DNA from: Fictibacillus solisalsi
GTDB taxonomy: Bacteria > Bacillota > Bacilli > Bacillales > Fictibacillaceae
Length of the DNA stretch: 64,000 nucleotides
Direction of reading: 5' to 3'
Assembly: GCF_900103485.1 (NCBI RefSeq)
Contig: NZ_FNHW01000001.1
Coordinates: 62,001-126,000 of the forward strand
Part shown: positions 1-8,159 of the stretch, piece by piece
Numbering within the stretch: the stretch's first letter is position 1
How the letters are laid out: every line of letters begins with the position of its first letter
The notes under the pieces: model-generated
What the model was told of the DNA's origin: nothing
Seen by the model: the letters and a program-made list of their open reading frames with translations, nothing else
Database searches by the model: none
Made by a program: the position numbers and the translations under genes

Positions 1-1113
1 GGTGGTTTGGTTTTTGGCAGCTTTATTGTTGCTTCCATCGTTCGTCCGATTGGAGTGCTTCACCAAAATATGAAGGAGATCGCTGAGGGGAAAGGTGACT
101 TAACTAAATCCGTAAAGCTTGGCAGAAAGGATGAATTGGGTCAGCTGTCCGACACCTTTGATCAATTTACCGCCAGCCTGAGGACCATGATCATGCAGAT
201 TTCAGAAACCACTTCTGAAGTGGCAGCTTCCTCACAACAGCTGACAGCAAGTGCTGAACAAAATAGCCATGCCGCAAGCCAAGTTACGTTAAGTATTCAG
301 CAAATTGCATCGAATACCGAGGTACAAACAGAAAAATCAACTGAGACTTCCCAAATGATGGAACAGACGGTAAGCCAGCTTGAGGTTATTTCTGAAAATG
401 CCATCCTGGCACGTGACCTGACATCAGCAGCTTCAGAACAGGCTGATGAGGGGCAGGTGCATGTTAATCGGACACATGATCAGATGAAAGACATCGTCGA
501 CTCGGTCGATACGGCCCAACAAGGCATTGAAGAACTTAATGCGCAATCCGAATCCATTGGAGAAATTGTAACCATCATTACCGAGATTGCCAATCAGACA
601 AATTTGCTGGCGCTTAACGCTTCCATTGAAGCCGCCCGTGCCGGCGAAAGCGGAAAAGGCTTTGCTGTGGTGGCATCCGAAGTACGAAAACTTGCCGAGC
701 AGTCGGGGAAATCTGCTCAGTCGATCAGTGACCTTGTTAAAAAGATTCAGGAGGGGACCCATAACTCCAGTGAATCCGTAAAAATGGTAAGAAACAATGT
801 TTTTGCCGGTCTCACAGTAGTCAAGGAAACCGAAAAGCAATTCCAGAATATCCAGAGCTCAACAAAAGAAGTGAATCAGCAAATTATGGGAATAACTGGA
901 TCGATTGCTCAGCTTGCCAAAGGTTCAGAACGCCTTTCGTCTTCATCAGAAATTATTGCAGCAGGCGCAAGAGAGTCGTCCGGCAGTGTTCAAAGCATTG
1001 CCGCCGCCACAGAAGAACAACTGGCATCCATGGAAGAAATTGCAGCATCTGCTCATTCGCTCTCCTTTATGGCCGAAGAACTGCAAAAGATGATATCAAA
1101 ATTCAAAATCTAG
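1..1113 (+). CDS. Methyl-accepting chemotaxis protein, C-terminal part (5' end outside window)
   Basis: The reading frame is open from base 1, so the start and the sensory domain lie upstream of the window; 370 residues remain. The first residues are the end of a membrane segment (GSFIVASIV) followed by a HAMP linker (about residues 10-60), then a long coiled-coil methyl-accepting signalling domain. The highly conserved hairpin tip is present ([20 protein letters not shown], then [18 protein letters not shown]), which binds CheA/CheW in this family. Chemoreceptors work at the inner membrane and control flagellar rotation through CheA. The ligand cannot be predicted because the extracellular domain is missing. 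The gene ends in an intrinsic terminator, so it is probably the last gene of its unit. Confidence 0.93.
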   Translation, partial: GGLVFGSFIVASIVRPIGVLHQNMKEIAEGKGDLTKSVKLGRKDELGQLSDTFDQFTASLRTMIMQISETTSEVAASSQQLTASAEQNSHAASQVTLSIQQIASNTEVQTEKSTETSQMMEQTVSQLEVISENAILARDLTSAASEQADEGQVHVNRTHDQMKDIVDSVDTAQQGIEELNAQSESIGEIVTIITEIANQTNLLALNASIEAARAGESGKGFAVVASEVRKLAEQSGKSAQSISDLVKKIQEGTHNSSESVKMVRNNVFAGLTVVKETEKQFQNIQSSTKEVNQQIMGITGSIAQLAKGSERLSSSSEIIAAGARESSGSVQSIAAATEEQLASMEEIAASAHSLSFMAEELQKMISKFKI

Positions 1114-1114
1114 C

Positions 1115-1149
1115 AAAAAAAGGAGACTGTTTTTACGGTCTTCTTTTTT
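1115..1149 (+). terminator. Intrinsic terminator of the chemoreceptor gene
   Basis: An A-run and GGAGACTG pair with CGGTCTTC across a TTTTTA loop, followed by TTTTTT. It starts two bases after the stop codon. Confidence 0.7.
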
Positions 1150-1215
1150 AGATAGATATGAAAAAATGCTTAACCGCATAGAATGTAAAAAGTATGAAGG
1201 ATTAGGGGGACTTAA

Positions 1216-2049
1216 ATGATGATGGGTCTGGAGGAAGGAACGGTGTTGTCAAATGGAGTTCATATCCCTTGGATCGGATTGGATTCCTGCAGTATAAATA
1301 ACCCTGAAACAGTAGAAAGAGGAGTGCTGGCTGCGATTGAAGCAGGATACCGTGCCATTGACACCGCCGCATCCTACCAAAATGAACAAGAAATTGGAAA
1401 CGCTTTATCCTCATCCGGCATTGATAGGAAGCGCCTTTTTATTACCGCAAAGTTAAACAGTATTTCTCATGGGTATAATAACACCCTTTCCGCTTTTAAT
1501 GAGAGCAGAAAGAAACTTGGAGTCGATTATATTGATCTTTACATGATTCAATGGCCGGTAAGGGGAGAGCTTGAGGAAACATGGAGGGCGCTTGAAATTT
1601 TGTATAATCGGGGTGAAGTGAGAGCTCTCGGTGTTTGTAACTTTGAAGAAAATGATCTGAAACTGATCATGAGGCACAGCCAGATAAAGCCGCACGTTAA
1701 CCAAATTGAGTATCATCCGCTAAAGTCTCAAAAACACCTGATCCATTTCTGTAAGCAGAACCAGATTCAAGTTCAGGCAAGAAACCCGTATGCAAGGGGG
1801 GAGCTTTTCCAGCAAAAAGTGCTGTTGGACATTGCTGAAAAGCATGAAAAAACACCGGCTCAGATTGCCATGAAATGGGCTCTGCAGAATGGTACTCCTG
1901 TTGTTCCTGCATTCTCGTCCATTAACGAAATCCAGGAAAATATTGAAATGGCGTCTTATACTCTTCCAATTGAGGATATGGTTACTCTGCATTTTTTGAA
2001 TAACAACCGGGTGACAGGTCCGAATACAGGAGAGTACTTTTGCGAATAG
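1216..2049 (+). CDS. Aldo/keto reductase family protein with His-to-Gln change in the tetrad
   Basis: 277 residues, the usual length of a single-domain aldo/keto reductase (NADPH-dependent carbonyl reductase, TIM barrel, cytosolic). The start ATG is preceded by AGGGGGAC; two further ATG codons follow at once, so the exact start is uncertain by one or two codons. Three tetrad residues are visible: Asp49 and Tyr54 (AIDTAASYQNE) and Lys79 (FITAKLN). The fourth, normally His in an HWP motif, is Gln112 (YMIQWPV). That histidine orients the carbonyl and tunes acidity of the Tyr in studied members, so activity or substrate choice may differ. It stands alone between two terminators. Substrate unknown. 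Confidence 0.88.
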   Translation: MMMGLEEGTVLSNGVHIPWIGLDSCSINNPETVERGVLAAIEAGYRAIDTAASYQNEQEIGNALSSSGIDRKRLFITAKLNSISHGYNNTLSAFNESRKKLGVDYIDLYMIQWPVRGELEETWRALEILYNRGEVRALGVCNFEENDLKLIMRHSQIKPHVNQIEYHPLKSQKHLIHFCKQNQIQVQARNPYARGELFQQKVLLDIAEKHEKTPAQIAMKWALQNGTPVVPAFSSINEIQENIEMASYTLPIEDMVTLHFLNNNRVTGPNTGEYFCE

Positions 2050-2060
2050 CCTTTCACATC

Positions 2061-2091
2061 ACCTTCCACTCGTTGGAAGGTTTGTTTTTTT
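2061..2091 (+). terminator. Intrinsic terminator after the aldo/keto reductase
   Basis: ACCTTCCA pairs with TTGGAAGGT across a short loop, followed by TTTGTTTTTTT. Confidence 0.8.
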
Positions 2092-2232
2092 GCCACATTT
2101 TCCATGTCTAAACGTTGTAAAACAGGGGTAATAAAAATAACAGTTAGCCCGGAGCTTATGAAAAATGGAAGTGAAAATAGATTAATTTTTACTCCGCCAG
2201 GGTATTGTAGAGGGGAAGAGGTGAATACAGCT

Positions 2233-2400
2233 ATGGAATCAATTACAGATTGGCTAAAGGACATACTACTGTTTTTGGGCGGTTTTTTAAATGTTAGCAT
2301 ATTGTTGATCATCATAATTGTAATATTCGTCGTTCGGTCGGTCCGACGCAAAAAAAGAAACAGAACGCACGGAGATTATCTTGGAAAAGATGATAAATAG
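2233..2400 (+). CDS. Small single-span membrane protein, unknown function
   Basis: 55 residues beginning MESITDWLKD. The ATG is placed here because AGAGGTGA lies at the right distance upstream; the frame stays open further 5' but without a ribosome site. The protein has an amphipathic N-terminus, one strongly hydrophobic segment (about residues 10-33, ending ILLIIIIVIFVV) and a very basic cytoplasmic tail (RSVRRKKRNR). This is the layout of a small membrane-anchored protein with positive-inside topology. No family recognised. It is monocistronic, with a weak terminator 3'. Confidence 0.6.
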   Translation: MESITDWLKDILLFLGGFLNVSILLIIIIVIFVVRSVRRKKRNRTHGDYLGKDDK

Positions 2401-2408
2401 CATGCAGA

Positions 2409-2443
2409 GTAAGGCGGGTCATTATTTGACCGGCCTTTTTTAT
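2409..2443 (+). terminator. Weak intrinsic terminator
   Basis: An imperfect hairpin (AAGGCGGGTCA with TGACCGGCCTT) is followed by TTTTT. Confidence 0.5.
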
Positions 2444-2506
2444 GGATTTTCCCTCTTGGAACAGATATGATAAAAAGAATTCAGCAGGATAATGAGGGGG
2501 ATTTTG

Positions 2507-3052
2507 ATGAAGGAAAACAATCAATTGGAAAAAGCGACGTTTGCCGGAGGATGCTTTTGGTGCATGGTTAAGCCTTTTGATGAATTGCCGGGAATCCACG
2601 GGATTGTTTCCGGATATACCGGAGGGAATGTGGAAGACCCATCGTATGAACAAGTGAAAACAGGAACAACCGGACATTATGAAGCGGTGGAAATTACATT
2701 TGATCCGGCTATATTTCCCTATCAGCAATTATTGGATCTGTATTGGCCGCAAATTGATCCAACAGATGAGGGGGGACAATTTTTTGACCGGGGCAGCCAG
2801 TACCGAACCGCGATTTTCTATCATAATGAAGAACAGAAAGAGCTCGCGCTGGCGTCCAAACAAAAGCTCGAGGACAGCAGCAAGTTCCGTCAAGCCATTG
2901 TAACGGAAATCGTACCGGCATCTGTCTTTTATGCCGCTGAAGAGGTTCATCAGGATTTCTATAAAAAGAATCCAGATAAATACAAGCAGGAACGAATTGA
3001 ATCTGGCAGAGATGCATTTATAAAAGAAAACTGGAGCAAACAAGGCAGCTGA
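2507..3052 (+). CDS. msrA: Peptide methionine sulfoxide reductase MsrA
   Basis: 181 residues. MsrA reduces methionine-S-sulfoxide in oxidised proteins. The catalytic signature GGCFWCMV sits near the N-terminus; the first Cys is the nucleophile and the second (two residues on) is the only other Cys, so recycling would use this pair and thioredoxin. The typical GYTGG and TGHYEAVEITFDP segments are also present. No MsrB domain is fused and none is adjacent. An in-frame ATG at 2492 exists, but the ribosome site GAGGGGG lies downstream of it and fits the ATG at 2507. A terminator overlaps the stop codon. Confidence 0.95.
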   Translation: MKENNQLEKATFAGGCFWCMVKPFDELPGIHGIVSGYTGGNVEDPSYEQVKTGTTGHYEAVEITFDPAIFPYQQLLDLYWPQIDPTDEGGQFFDRGSQYRTAIFYHNEEQKELALASKQKLEDSSKFRQAIVTEIVPASVFYAAEEVHQDFYKKNPDKYKQERIESGRDAFIKENWSKQGS

Positions 3053-3080
3053 TGACGGCTGTCTTGTTTTTATTTTTTTA
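3041..3080 (+). terminator. Intrinsic terminator overlapping the msrA stop
   Basis: CAAGGCAGC pairs with GCTGTCTTG (one G-U pair), followed by TTTTTATTTTTTT. Confidence 0.75.
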
Positions 3081-3145
3081 GAAAGCGGTTGCAATTCAAA
3101 AAGACCTGTGGTAGTTTCTAGGTGTCAAAAATCACATACAGAATA

Positions 3146-3167
3146 TTAAATCACATATGTGATTTAA
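3146..3167. promoter_or_regulatory. 22-bp perfect palindrome, candidate IclR-type operator
   Basis: The core AAATCACATATGTGATTT (3148-3165) extends to a perfect 22-bp palindrome ending 12 bases before the regulator start. A related half-site, AAAATCACATA, lies at 3127-3137. IclR-family repressors commonly bind such palindromes in their own promoter. The regulated promoter's -35/-10 are not clear. Confidence 0.65.
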
Positions 3168-3179
3168 ATGGAGGGGAAG

Positions 3180-3932
3180 ATGTCAGTTAAATCAGCTCAG
3201 CGGGTAGTCCAGGTTTTTGAGTGCCTAACCATTCACACAGAGGGGCTGTCCATTAAGGAAATTAGTGAAACCCTGGACTTTCCTCAAAGCAGCACCTCAA
3301 ATTTAATTAAAACCTTAGCAGCTGAAGGCTACCTGCGACAGGACACACAAAAAAAGTACAAGCTCGGGCCCAAACTCATTGGAATTGGAACCGCTGCCAT
3401 GGAATCGCTGGATGTTTCGGCGGTAGGCAAGCCCTATCTGAAGACGTTAATGGAAGAAGTACAGGAAACGGTTTTTATGGCGCTGATGGCAGAAGAAGAA
3501 CTTGTTTATGTTGCAAAAATTGATAATAACCGCTCCATCCGCACCACCGCCCAGCCTGGAAACAAAAAGCCAATATACTGCACAGGGCTTGGCAAGGCAT
3601 TCCTTTCCTTCATGCCCGAAGAATCAAAAAACAAGCTGCTTGATTCAACACAGCTGCTTCCGATTACGAGTCACACCATTACAAGCAGGGAACAACTGGA
3701 ACACGAGCTTGCCGAAAGCAGGAAACGGGGCTACGCCATCGATAATGAGGAAAACGAAGAGGGATTATTCTGTCTGGCGGCTCCGGTATATGGGGGCGAC
3801 AGGCAGATGCAGGCTGCGATCAGCGTAGCAGGACCCAAAGAGAGGATGACTGCACGTAAAGATCAGATTGCAAAAGTATTGCTGCTTACTTCAAAAAAGA
3901 TATCAGCCAGTCTCGGCTATTTGGCCAGATAA
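3180..3932 (+). CDS. IclR-family transcriptional regulator of the galactonate operon
   Basis: 250 residues. An N-terminal winged helix-turn-helix (about residues 5-65, LSIKEISETLDFPQSSTSNL) is followed by the IclR effector-binding domain. Starting ATG 3180 is preferred because GGAGGGGAAG lies immediately upstream; ATG 3168 has no ribosome site and overlaps the operator. It leads a co-directional operon of sugar-acid catabolic genes with short gaps, so it most likely senses galactonate or a 2-keto-3-deoxy intermediate. This is the layout of KdgR/DgoR-type local regulators. The ligand is inferred from context only. Confidence 0.9.
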   Translation: MSVKSAQRVVQVFECLTIHTEGLSIKEISETLDFPQSSTSNLIKTLAAEGYLRQDTQKKYKLGPKLIGIGTAAMESLDVSAVGKPYLKTLMEEVQETVFMALMAEEELVYVAKIDNNRSIRTTAQPGNKKPIYCTGLGKAFLSFMPEESKNKLLDSTQLLPITSHTITSREQLEHELAESRKRGYAIDNEENEEGLFCLAAPVYGGDRQMQAAISVAGPKERMTARKDQIAKVLLLTSKKISASLGYLAR

Positions 3933-3953
3933 AAAAGACAAGGAGGGAAAAAG

Positions 3954-4907
3954 ATGGATGTGATCAGCATAGGAGAAGCCATGGTGCTTTTTACTCCCGA
4001 AACGAGCGGGCCTATGAGGTATGCACGGGATTATACCTCGAGAATAGCCGGAGCCGAAATCAATACACTCATTGGGCTGGCTAAACTTGGACATGAAACA
4101 GGATGGATTTCAAGAGTGGGAATGGATGAGTTCGGCGCCATGCTCAAAAACGCCGTAAGAGGTGAAGGGGTGGATGTGAGTGAGGTTGCCGCAGACGATG
4201 AGGCACCAACAGGCATCTTTTTTAAAGAAAATGTATACGGGGACCACGTACGCGTTCATTACTACCGTAAACACTCGGCCGCCAGCTTTCTGAATCCGGA
4301 AAGCATTAACGAAGCCTACCTGTCAAAGGGTAAAGTGCTCTACATAACCGGCATTACCCCAGCTCTGTCCGATTCGTGTTCAAAGGCTGTTTTTCAGGCC
4401 ATCGAAATAGCCAAAAAGCATAAGTTGACCATTGTCTTTGATCCAAACATCAGGTACAAGCTCTGGACAGAGGAGAAGGCACGAAACACCATTCTGCAGA
4501 TTGCAGGCCATTCCGATATTGTTTTTCCGGGTACAAGTGAAGGAGAATTTTTATTCGGAACAAGCCATCCGGAGGAAATAGCAGATGCGCTGCACGAGCT
4601 CGGACCAGATACCATTGTTGTAAAAAAAGGAGAAGAAGGCGCCTACTATTCCTGCCTTTCAAAAAAGGAACAGGGGCATGTGGGAGGTTTTCGTGTCAAA
4701 CAGGTAATCGATCCGGTCGGGGCAGGTGACGGATTTGCGGCAGGAGTGGTATCGGGGCTGCTTGACGGTTTTGCTCTCAAAGAATCTGTTACAAGAGGCT
4801 GTGCCATCGGCGCTATGGTCACCATGGTCAATGGTGATATTGAAGGCCTTCCTGATCGAAAAACGCTTGAGCTTTTCCTATCCAGTAAAAGTGACGTAAG
4901 CCGGTAG
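3954..4907 (+). CDS. 2-keto-3-deoxygluconate/galactonate kinase (PfkB family)
   Basis: 317 residues, PfkB/ribokinase fold. The N-terminus (MDVISIGEAMVLFTPE) is typical of bacterial KDG kinases, and the C-terminal PfkB signature with the catalytic Asp is clear (DPVGAGDGFAAGV). It phosphorylates 2-keto-3-deoxy-gluconate or -galactonate with ATP to the 6-phosphate, the substrate of the aldolase encoded next. The ribosome site AAGGAGG precedes ATG. With a galactonate dehydratase in the same operon the physiological substrate is likely KDGal, although KdgK and DgoK activities are not separable by eye. Confidence 0.88.
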   Translation: MDVISIGEAMVLFTPETSGPMRYARDYTSRIAGAEINTLIGLAKLGHETGWISRVGMDEFGAMLKNAVRGEGVDVSEVAADDEAPTGIFFKENVYGDHVRVHYYRKHSAASFLNPESINEAYLSKGKVLYITGITPALSDSCSKAVFQAIEIAKKHKLTIVFDPNIRYKLWTEEKARNTILQIAGHSDIVFPGTSEGEFLFGTSHPEEIADALHELGPDTIVVKKGEEGAYYSCLSKKEQGHVGGFRVKQVIDPVGAGDGFAAGVVSGLLDGFALKESVTRGCAIGAMVTMVNGDIEGLPDRKTLELFLSSKSDVSR

Positions 4908-4926
4908 AAAAAGAGGAGGAATCATT

Positions 4927-5559
4927 TTGTCTGATGTACTTTCATCCATAAAAGAAAACAAATTGGTTGCCATCATCCGCGGAGCAGAACCAAAGAGCGT
5001 ACTGAAGATTGCACGGGCGCTTCAAGCCGGAGGTATAAGAACGCTTGAGATCACCCTAAACTCACCGGGAGCGCTTAAAGTCATCGAAGAGGTGTCATCG
5101 GAATTGGGAGATGAGCTTTTGGTCGGTGCGGGCACCGTTCTTGATCCGGAGAGTGCGAGATTGGCAATCCTTGCCGGTGCGCAATTTATCCTGGCTCCAA
5201 CCGTGAACTTGAAAACAATACAAATGGCAAAAAGGTATGGAGCGGTAAGCATTCCGGGCGCGTTCACACCAACAGAAATTTTAACCGCCTATGAGCATGG
5301 CGCCGATATTGTCAAAGTGTTCCCTGCTTCTGTCGGGCCCTCTTATATCAAGGATTTGAGGGGGCCGCTCCCCCACATTCCGCTGCTTCCGACAGGCGGA
5401 GTGACGCTTGAAAATGTTTCAGAATTCATGAAAGCGGGTGCTGTCGGATGTGGTATAGGCAGTGCACTTGTGAATACAAAAGAAGAAGTTACAGAAGCGT
5501 ATTTATCAAGGCTTACGGAAAAATCACGTAATTTTGTAAAAGCCGTATCACAAAATTAA
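4927..5559 (+). CDS. KDPG/KDPGal aldolase
   Basis: 210 residues, TTG start after AAAGAGGAGG. A class I aldolase that splits 2-keto-3-deoxy-6-phosphogluconate (or -galactonate) to pyruvate and glyceraldehyde 3-phosphate. Visible motifs are the catalytic Glu in TLEITLNSP, the Schiff-base Lys in DIVKVFPAS, and the phosphate-binding LLPTGGV. It lies between kinase and dehydratase genes, so the operon supplies the complete route to central metabolism. Confidence 0.92.
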   Translation: MSDVLSSIKENKLVAIIRGAEPKSVLKIARALQAGGIRTLEITLNSPGALKVIEEVSSELGDELLVGAGTVLDPESARLAILAGAQFILAPTVNLKTIQMAKRYGAVSIPGAFTPTEILTAYEHGADIVKVFPASVGPSYIKDLRGPLPHIPLLPTGGVTLENVSEFMKAGAVGCGIGSALVNTKEEVTEAYLSRLTEKSRNFVKAVSQN

Positions 5560-5574
5560 TAGGGGGACGAGATC

Positions 5575-6723
5575 ATGAAAATTACAGGATATGAATTGTT
5601 TCAGGTGCCGCCGCGCTGGCTGTTTTTAAAAATTACCACTGATGAAGGAATCGTCGGCTGGGGAGAGCCGGTGATTGAGGGCCGTGCAGCCACGGTTAAA
5701 ACAGCGGTTGAAGAATTGATGGAATACTTGATGGGCAAAGATCCTATGCAGATTGAGGATCATTGGAACCTGATGTACCGGGCAGGCTTCTACCGGGGAG
5801 GTCCGATTATGATGAGTGCCATTGCGGGTATTGATCAGGCGCTCTGGGACATTAAAGGAAAGTATTTTAACGCTCCTGTCCATCAGCTGCTTGGCGGAAA
5901 ATGCCGCGATTCCATTAAGGTATATTCATGGATTGGCGGAGACCGGCCGGCAGAGGTGGGGCTCGCTGCCAAAAAGGCTCAGGCTGCCGGATTTAAAGCA
6001 GTGAAAATGAACGGGGCGGAAGAGCTTCAATATATTGATTCCTATGACAAAGTGGATAAAATTCTGGAAACCGTTGCCACGGTCAGGGAAGCGGTTGGAC
6101 CGCAGTTTGGAATTGGTCTCGATTTTCACGGACGTGTGCATAAACCGATGGCCAAGCTGCTGGCAAAAGAGCTTGAAGTCTATAAGCCTATGTTTATCGA
6201 AGAGCCGGTTCTTCCTGAAAACAATGAAGCGTTGCGCGAGATCGCAAGAGCTACTTCCATTCCAATCGCCACAGGAGAAAGAATGTTTTCTAAATGGGAT
6301 TTCAAACCGCTGCTGATGGATGGATATGTCGATATTATTCAGCCGGATCTATCTCATGCCGGGGGAATTACCGAGTGCAAGAAAATCATGTCGATGGCTG
6401 AAGCTTTTGATGTGGCAGCTGCTCCGCATTGCCCGCTTGGACCGATCGCACTGGCCTCCTGCCTGCAAGTGGATGCAACCTGCCATAATGCGTTTATTCA
6501 GGAACAGAGCCTTGGTATTCATTATAACGAAGGCAGTGACATTCTCGATTATATCGTGGACCGTTCCGTCTTTCATTATGAGGAAGGCTATGTCAAGATT
6601 CCAGATGGTCCAGGTCTGGGTATTGAAATCAATGAAGACCATGTCAGAAAGATGGCCGAGGAGGGTCACAACTGGAGAAATCCGGTTTGGCGGCATAAGG
6701 ACGGCAGTATTGCAGAATGGTGA
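5575..6723 (+). CDS. dgoD: D-galactonate dehydratase (enolase superfamily)
   Basis: 382 residues, the same length as the well-studied E. coli DgoD. It belongs to the mandelate racemase/enolase superfamily and dehydrates D-galactonate to 2-keto-3-deoxygalactonate. Metal ligands are visible as Asp in GLDFHGR, Glu in FIEEPV and Glu in ATGERMF; catalytic His residues are the one in GLDFHGR and that in AAPHCPLGP. The ribosome site AGGGGGA sits 7 bases before ATG. Gap to the aldolase is 15 bp. Close relatives act on other sugar acids, but overall length and motif spacing favour galactonate. Confidence 0.9.
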   Translation: MKITGYELFQVPPRWLFLKITTDEGIVGWGEPVIEGRAATVKTAVEELMEYLMGKDPMQIEDHWNLMYRAGFYRGGPIMMSAIAGIDQALWDIKGKYFNAPVHQLLGGKCRDSIKVYSWIGGDRPAEVGLAAKKAQAAGFKAVKMNGAEELQYIDSYDKVDKILETVATVREAVGPQFGIGLDFHGRVHKPMAKLLAKELEVYKPMFIEEPVLPENNEALREIARATSIPIATGERMFSKWDFKPLLMDGYVDIIQPDLSHAGGITECKKIMSMAEAFDVAAAPHCPLGPIALASCLQVDATCHNAFIQEQSLGIHYNEGSDILDYIVDRSVFHYEEGYVKIPDGPGLGIEINEDHVRKMAEEGHNWRNPVWRHKDGSIAEW

Positions 6724-6747
6724 GATCCTAACCATTCATGCCTGATC

Positions 6748-6761
6748 TGTAAGCGCTTCAT
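6748..6761. promoter_or_regulatory. Weak cre-like site before the transporter gene
   Basis: TGTAAGCGCTTCAT matches the first part of the CcpA cre consensus, including the CG core, but the 3' half is poor. It sits in the 58-bp gap before the MFS gene. Low confidence. Confidence 0.3.
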
Positions 6762-6781
6762 CAAAGAAAGGGGTTTGCATC

Positions 6782-8116
6782 ATGTACAAACAAAAGAAGG
6801 AAAGGCGCACAAGGGCGAGGTACGGGGTTCTTGCTCTTGTTTTTATAAATGTCATCATTAACTATATGGACAGAAGCAATATCTCGGTTGCCGCCACTTC
6901 TATGGGAAAAGACCTTGCGTTAAGTTCGGTGCAAGTAGGTTTGATTTTTTCAGCATTCGGGTGGGCATACTCCGCCCTGCAGATCCCGGGAGGATGGATG
7001 GTTGACCGTTTTGGCCCAAGAGTAATGTATGCTGTAAGTTTATGTACATGGTCACTTGCCACCTTATTTCAGGGGTTCACGAAGGGCTTTGCCGGTCTTT
7101 TCGGACTCAGACTTGCGACCGGAGCATTTGAAGCGCCTGCGTTTCCGACGAATAACCGGATCGTCACCAGCTGGTTTCCGGACAATGAACGGGCTTCGGC
7201 CGTTGCCATGTATACGTCCGGACAATTTGTCGGTCTGGCATTTCTGACACCGGTACTTGCCACCATCCAGCATTATACAGGATGGAGAGGGCTGTTCATC
7301 ATTACGGGGATCATCGGTATTGTCTGGTCTCTTATCTGGTATTTGGTCTACAGGGATCCCGATAAAAGCAGAAAAGTAAACAAGGAAGAACTATCTTATA
7401 TAGAGCAAGGCGGAGGACTGGTCAATCCAAAAGGCAAAGAGAATCAGGAAAAAGAGAAGCTGAAATGGAGCGATTTGAAAGAAACCTTATCCCACCGAAA
7501 GCTTTGGGGCATTTATCTCGGCCAGTTTGCTGTCAATTCTACACTCTGGTTTTTTCTGACCTGGTTCCCTACTTATCTGGTGGAATACAGGGGATTGGAT
7601 TTTATTAAATCTGGTTTTCTGGCTTCTCTTCCATTTCTCGCCGCATTTGTCGGTGTTCTGATCTCAGGATTTGTTTCGGATTACATGGCCAAGCGGGGAG
7701 TATCCATGGGTGTTGCGAGGAAAACACCGATTATTACAGGGCTTCTTTTATCCATCGCCATTATTGGAGCAAATTATGTCGACAATACAGCGATGATCAT
7801 CTTTTTCATGACCATTGCCTTCTTCGGAAACGGTCTGGCATCCATTACATGGTCGCTTGTTTCCCAGATCGCGCCTCAGCGTCTGGTCGGGCTGACTGGC
7901 GGGGTTTTCAACTTTATCGGAAGTCTTGCATCCATCATTGTTCCGATTGCCATCGGATACTTGGCGAAAGGCGGAAACTTTGCGCCGGCACTAGTCTTCA
8001 TTGGCGTTCTGGCGCTGTTTGGCGCGTTATCTTATATTCTTTTGGTTGGAAAAGTGGAGAGAATCGCAGAAAAAGGCGATGGTGGGAAACGTCCAAATCT
8101 ATCTCATCATGCATAG
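6782..8116 (+). CDS. MFS sugar-acid transporter (anion:cation symporter family, ExuT/DgoT-like)
   Basis: 444 residues with about 12 hydrophobic segments and a central hydrophilic loop rich in Lys/Glu (about residues 200-235). The N-terminal INYMDRSNISVA is the hallmark of the anion:cation symporter family, which carries hexuronates, glucarate and galactonate. The loop GGWMVDRFGPRV fits the MFS motif A region. As last gene of the galactonate operon it most likely imports D-galactonate with protons. A bidirectional terminator follows. Confidence 0.88.
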   Translation: MYKQKKERRTRARYGVLALVFINVIINYMDRSNISVAATSMGKDLALSSVQVGLIFSAFGWAYSALQIPGGWMVDRFGPRVMYAVSLCTWSLATLFQGFTKGFAGLFGLRLATGAFEAPAFPTNNRIVTSWFPDNERASAVAMYTSGQFVGLAFLTPVLATIQHYTGWRGLFIITGIIGIVWSLIWYLVYRDPDKSRKVNKEELSYIEQGGGLVNPKGKENQEKEKLKWSDLKETLSHRKLWGIYLGQFAVNSTLWFFLTWFPTYLVEYRGLDFIKSGFLASLPFLAAFVGVLISGFVSDYMAKRGVSMGVARKTPIITGLLLSIAIIGANYVDNTAMIIFFMTIAFFGNGLASITWSLVSQIAPQRLVGLTGGVFNFIGSLASIIVPIAIGYLAKGGNFAPALVFIGVLALFGALSYILLVGKVERIAEKGDGGKRPNLSHHA

Positions 8117-8120
8117 ATAG

Positions 8121-8151
8121 AAAAAAGGCAGCGGTCATTGCTGCCTTTTTT
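8121..8151. terminator. Bidirectional terminator between convergent genes
   Basis: AAAAAAGGCAGC and GCTGCCTTTTTT form a perfect hairpin with T-runs on both strands, serving the transporter (+) and the amidohydrolase (-). Confidence 0.85.
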
Positions 8152-8159
8152 CTATGATT

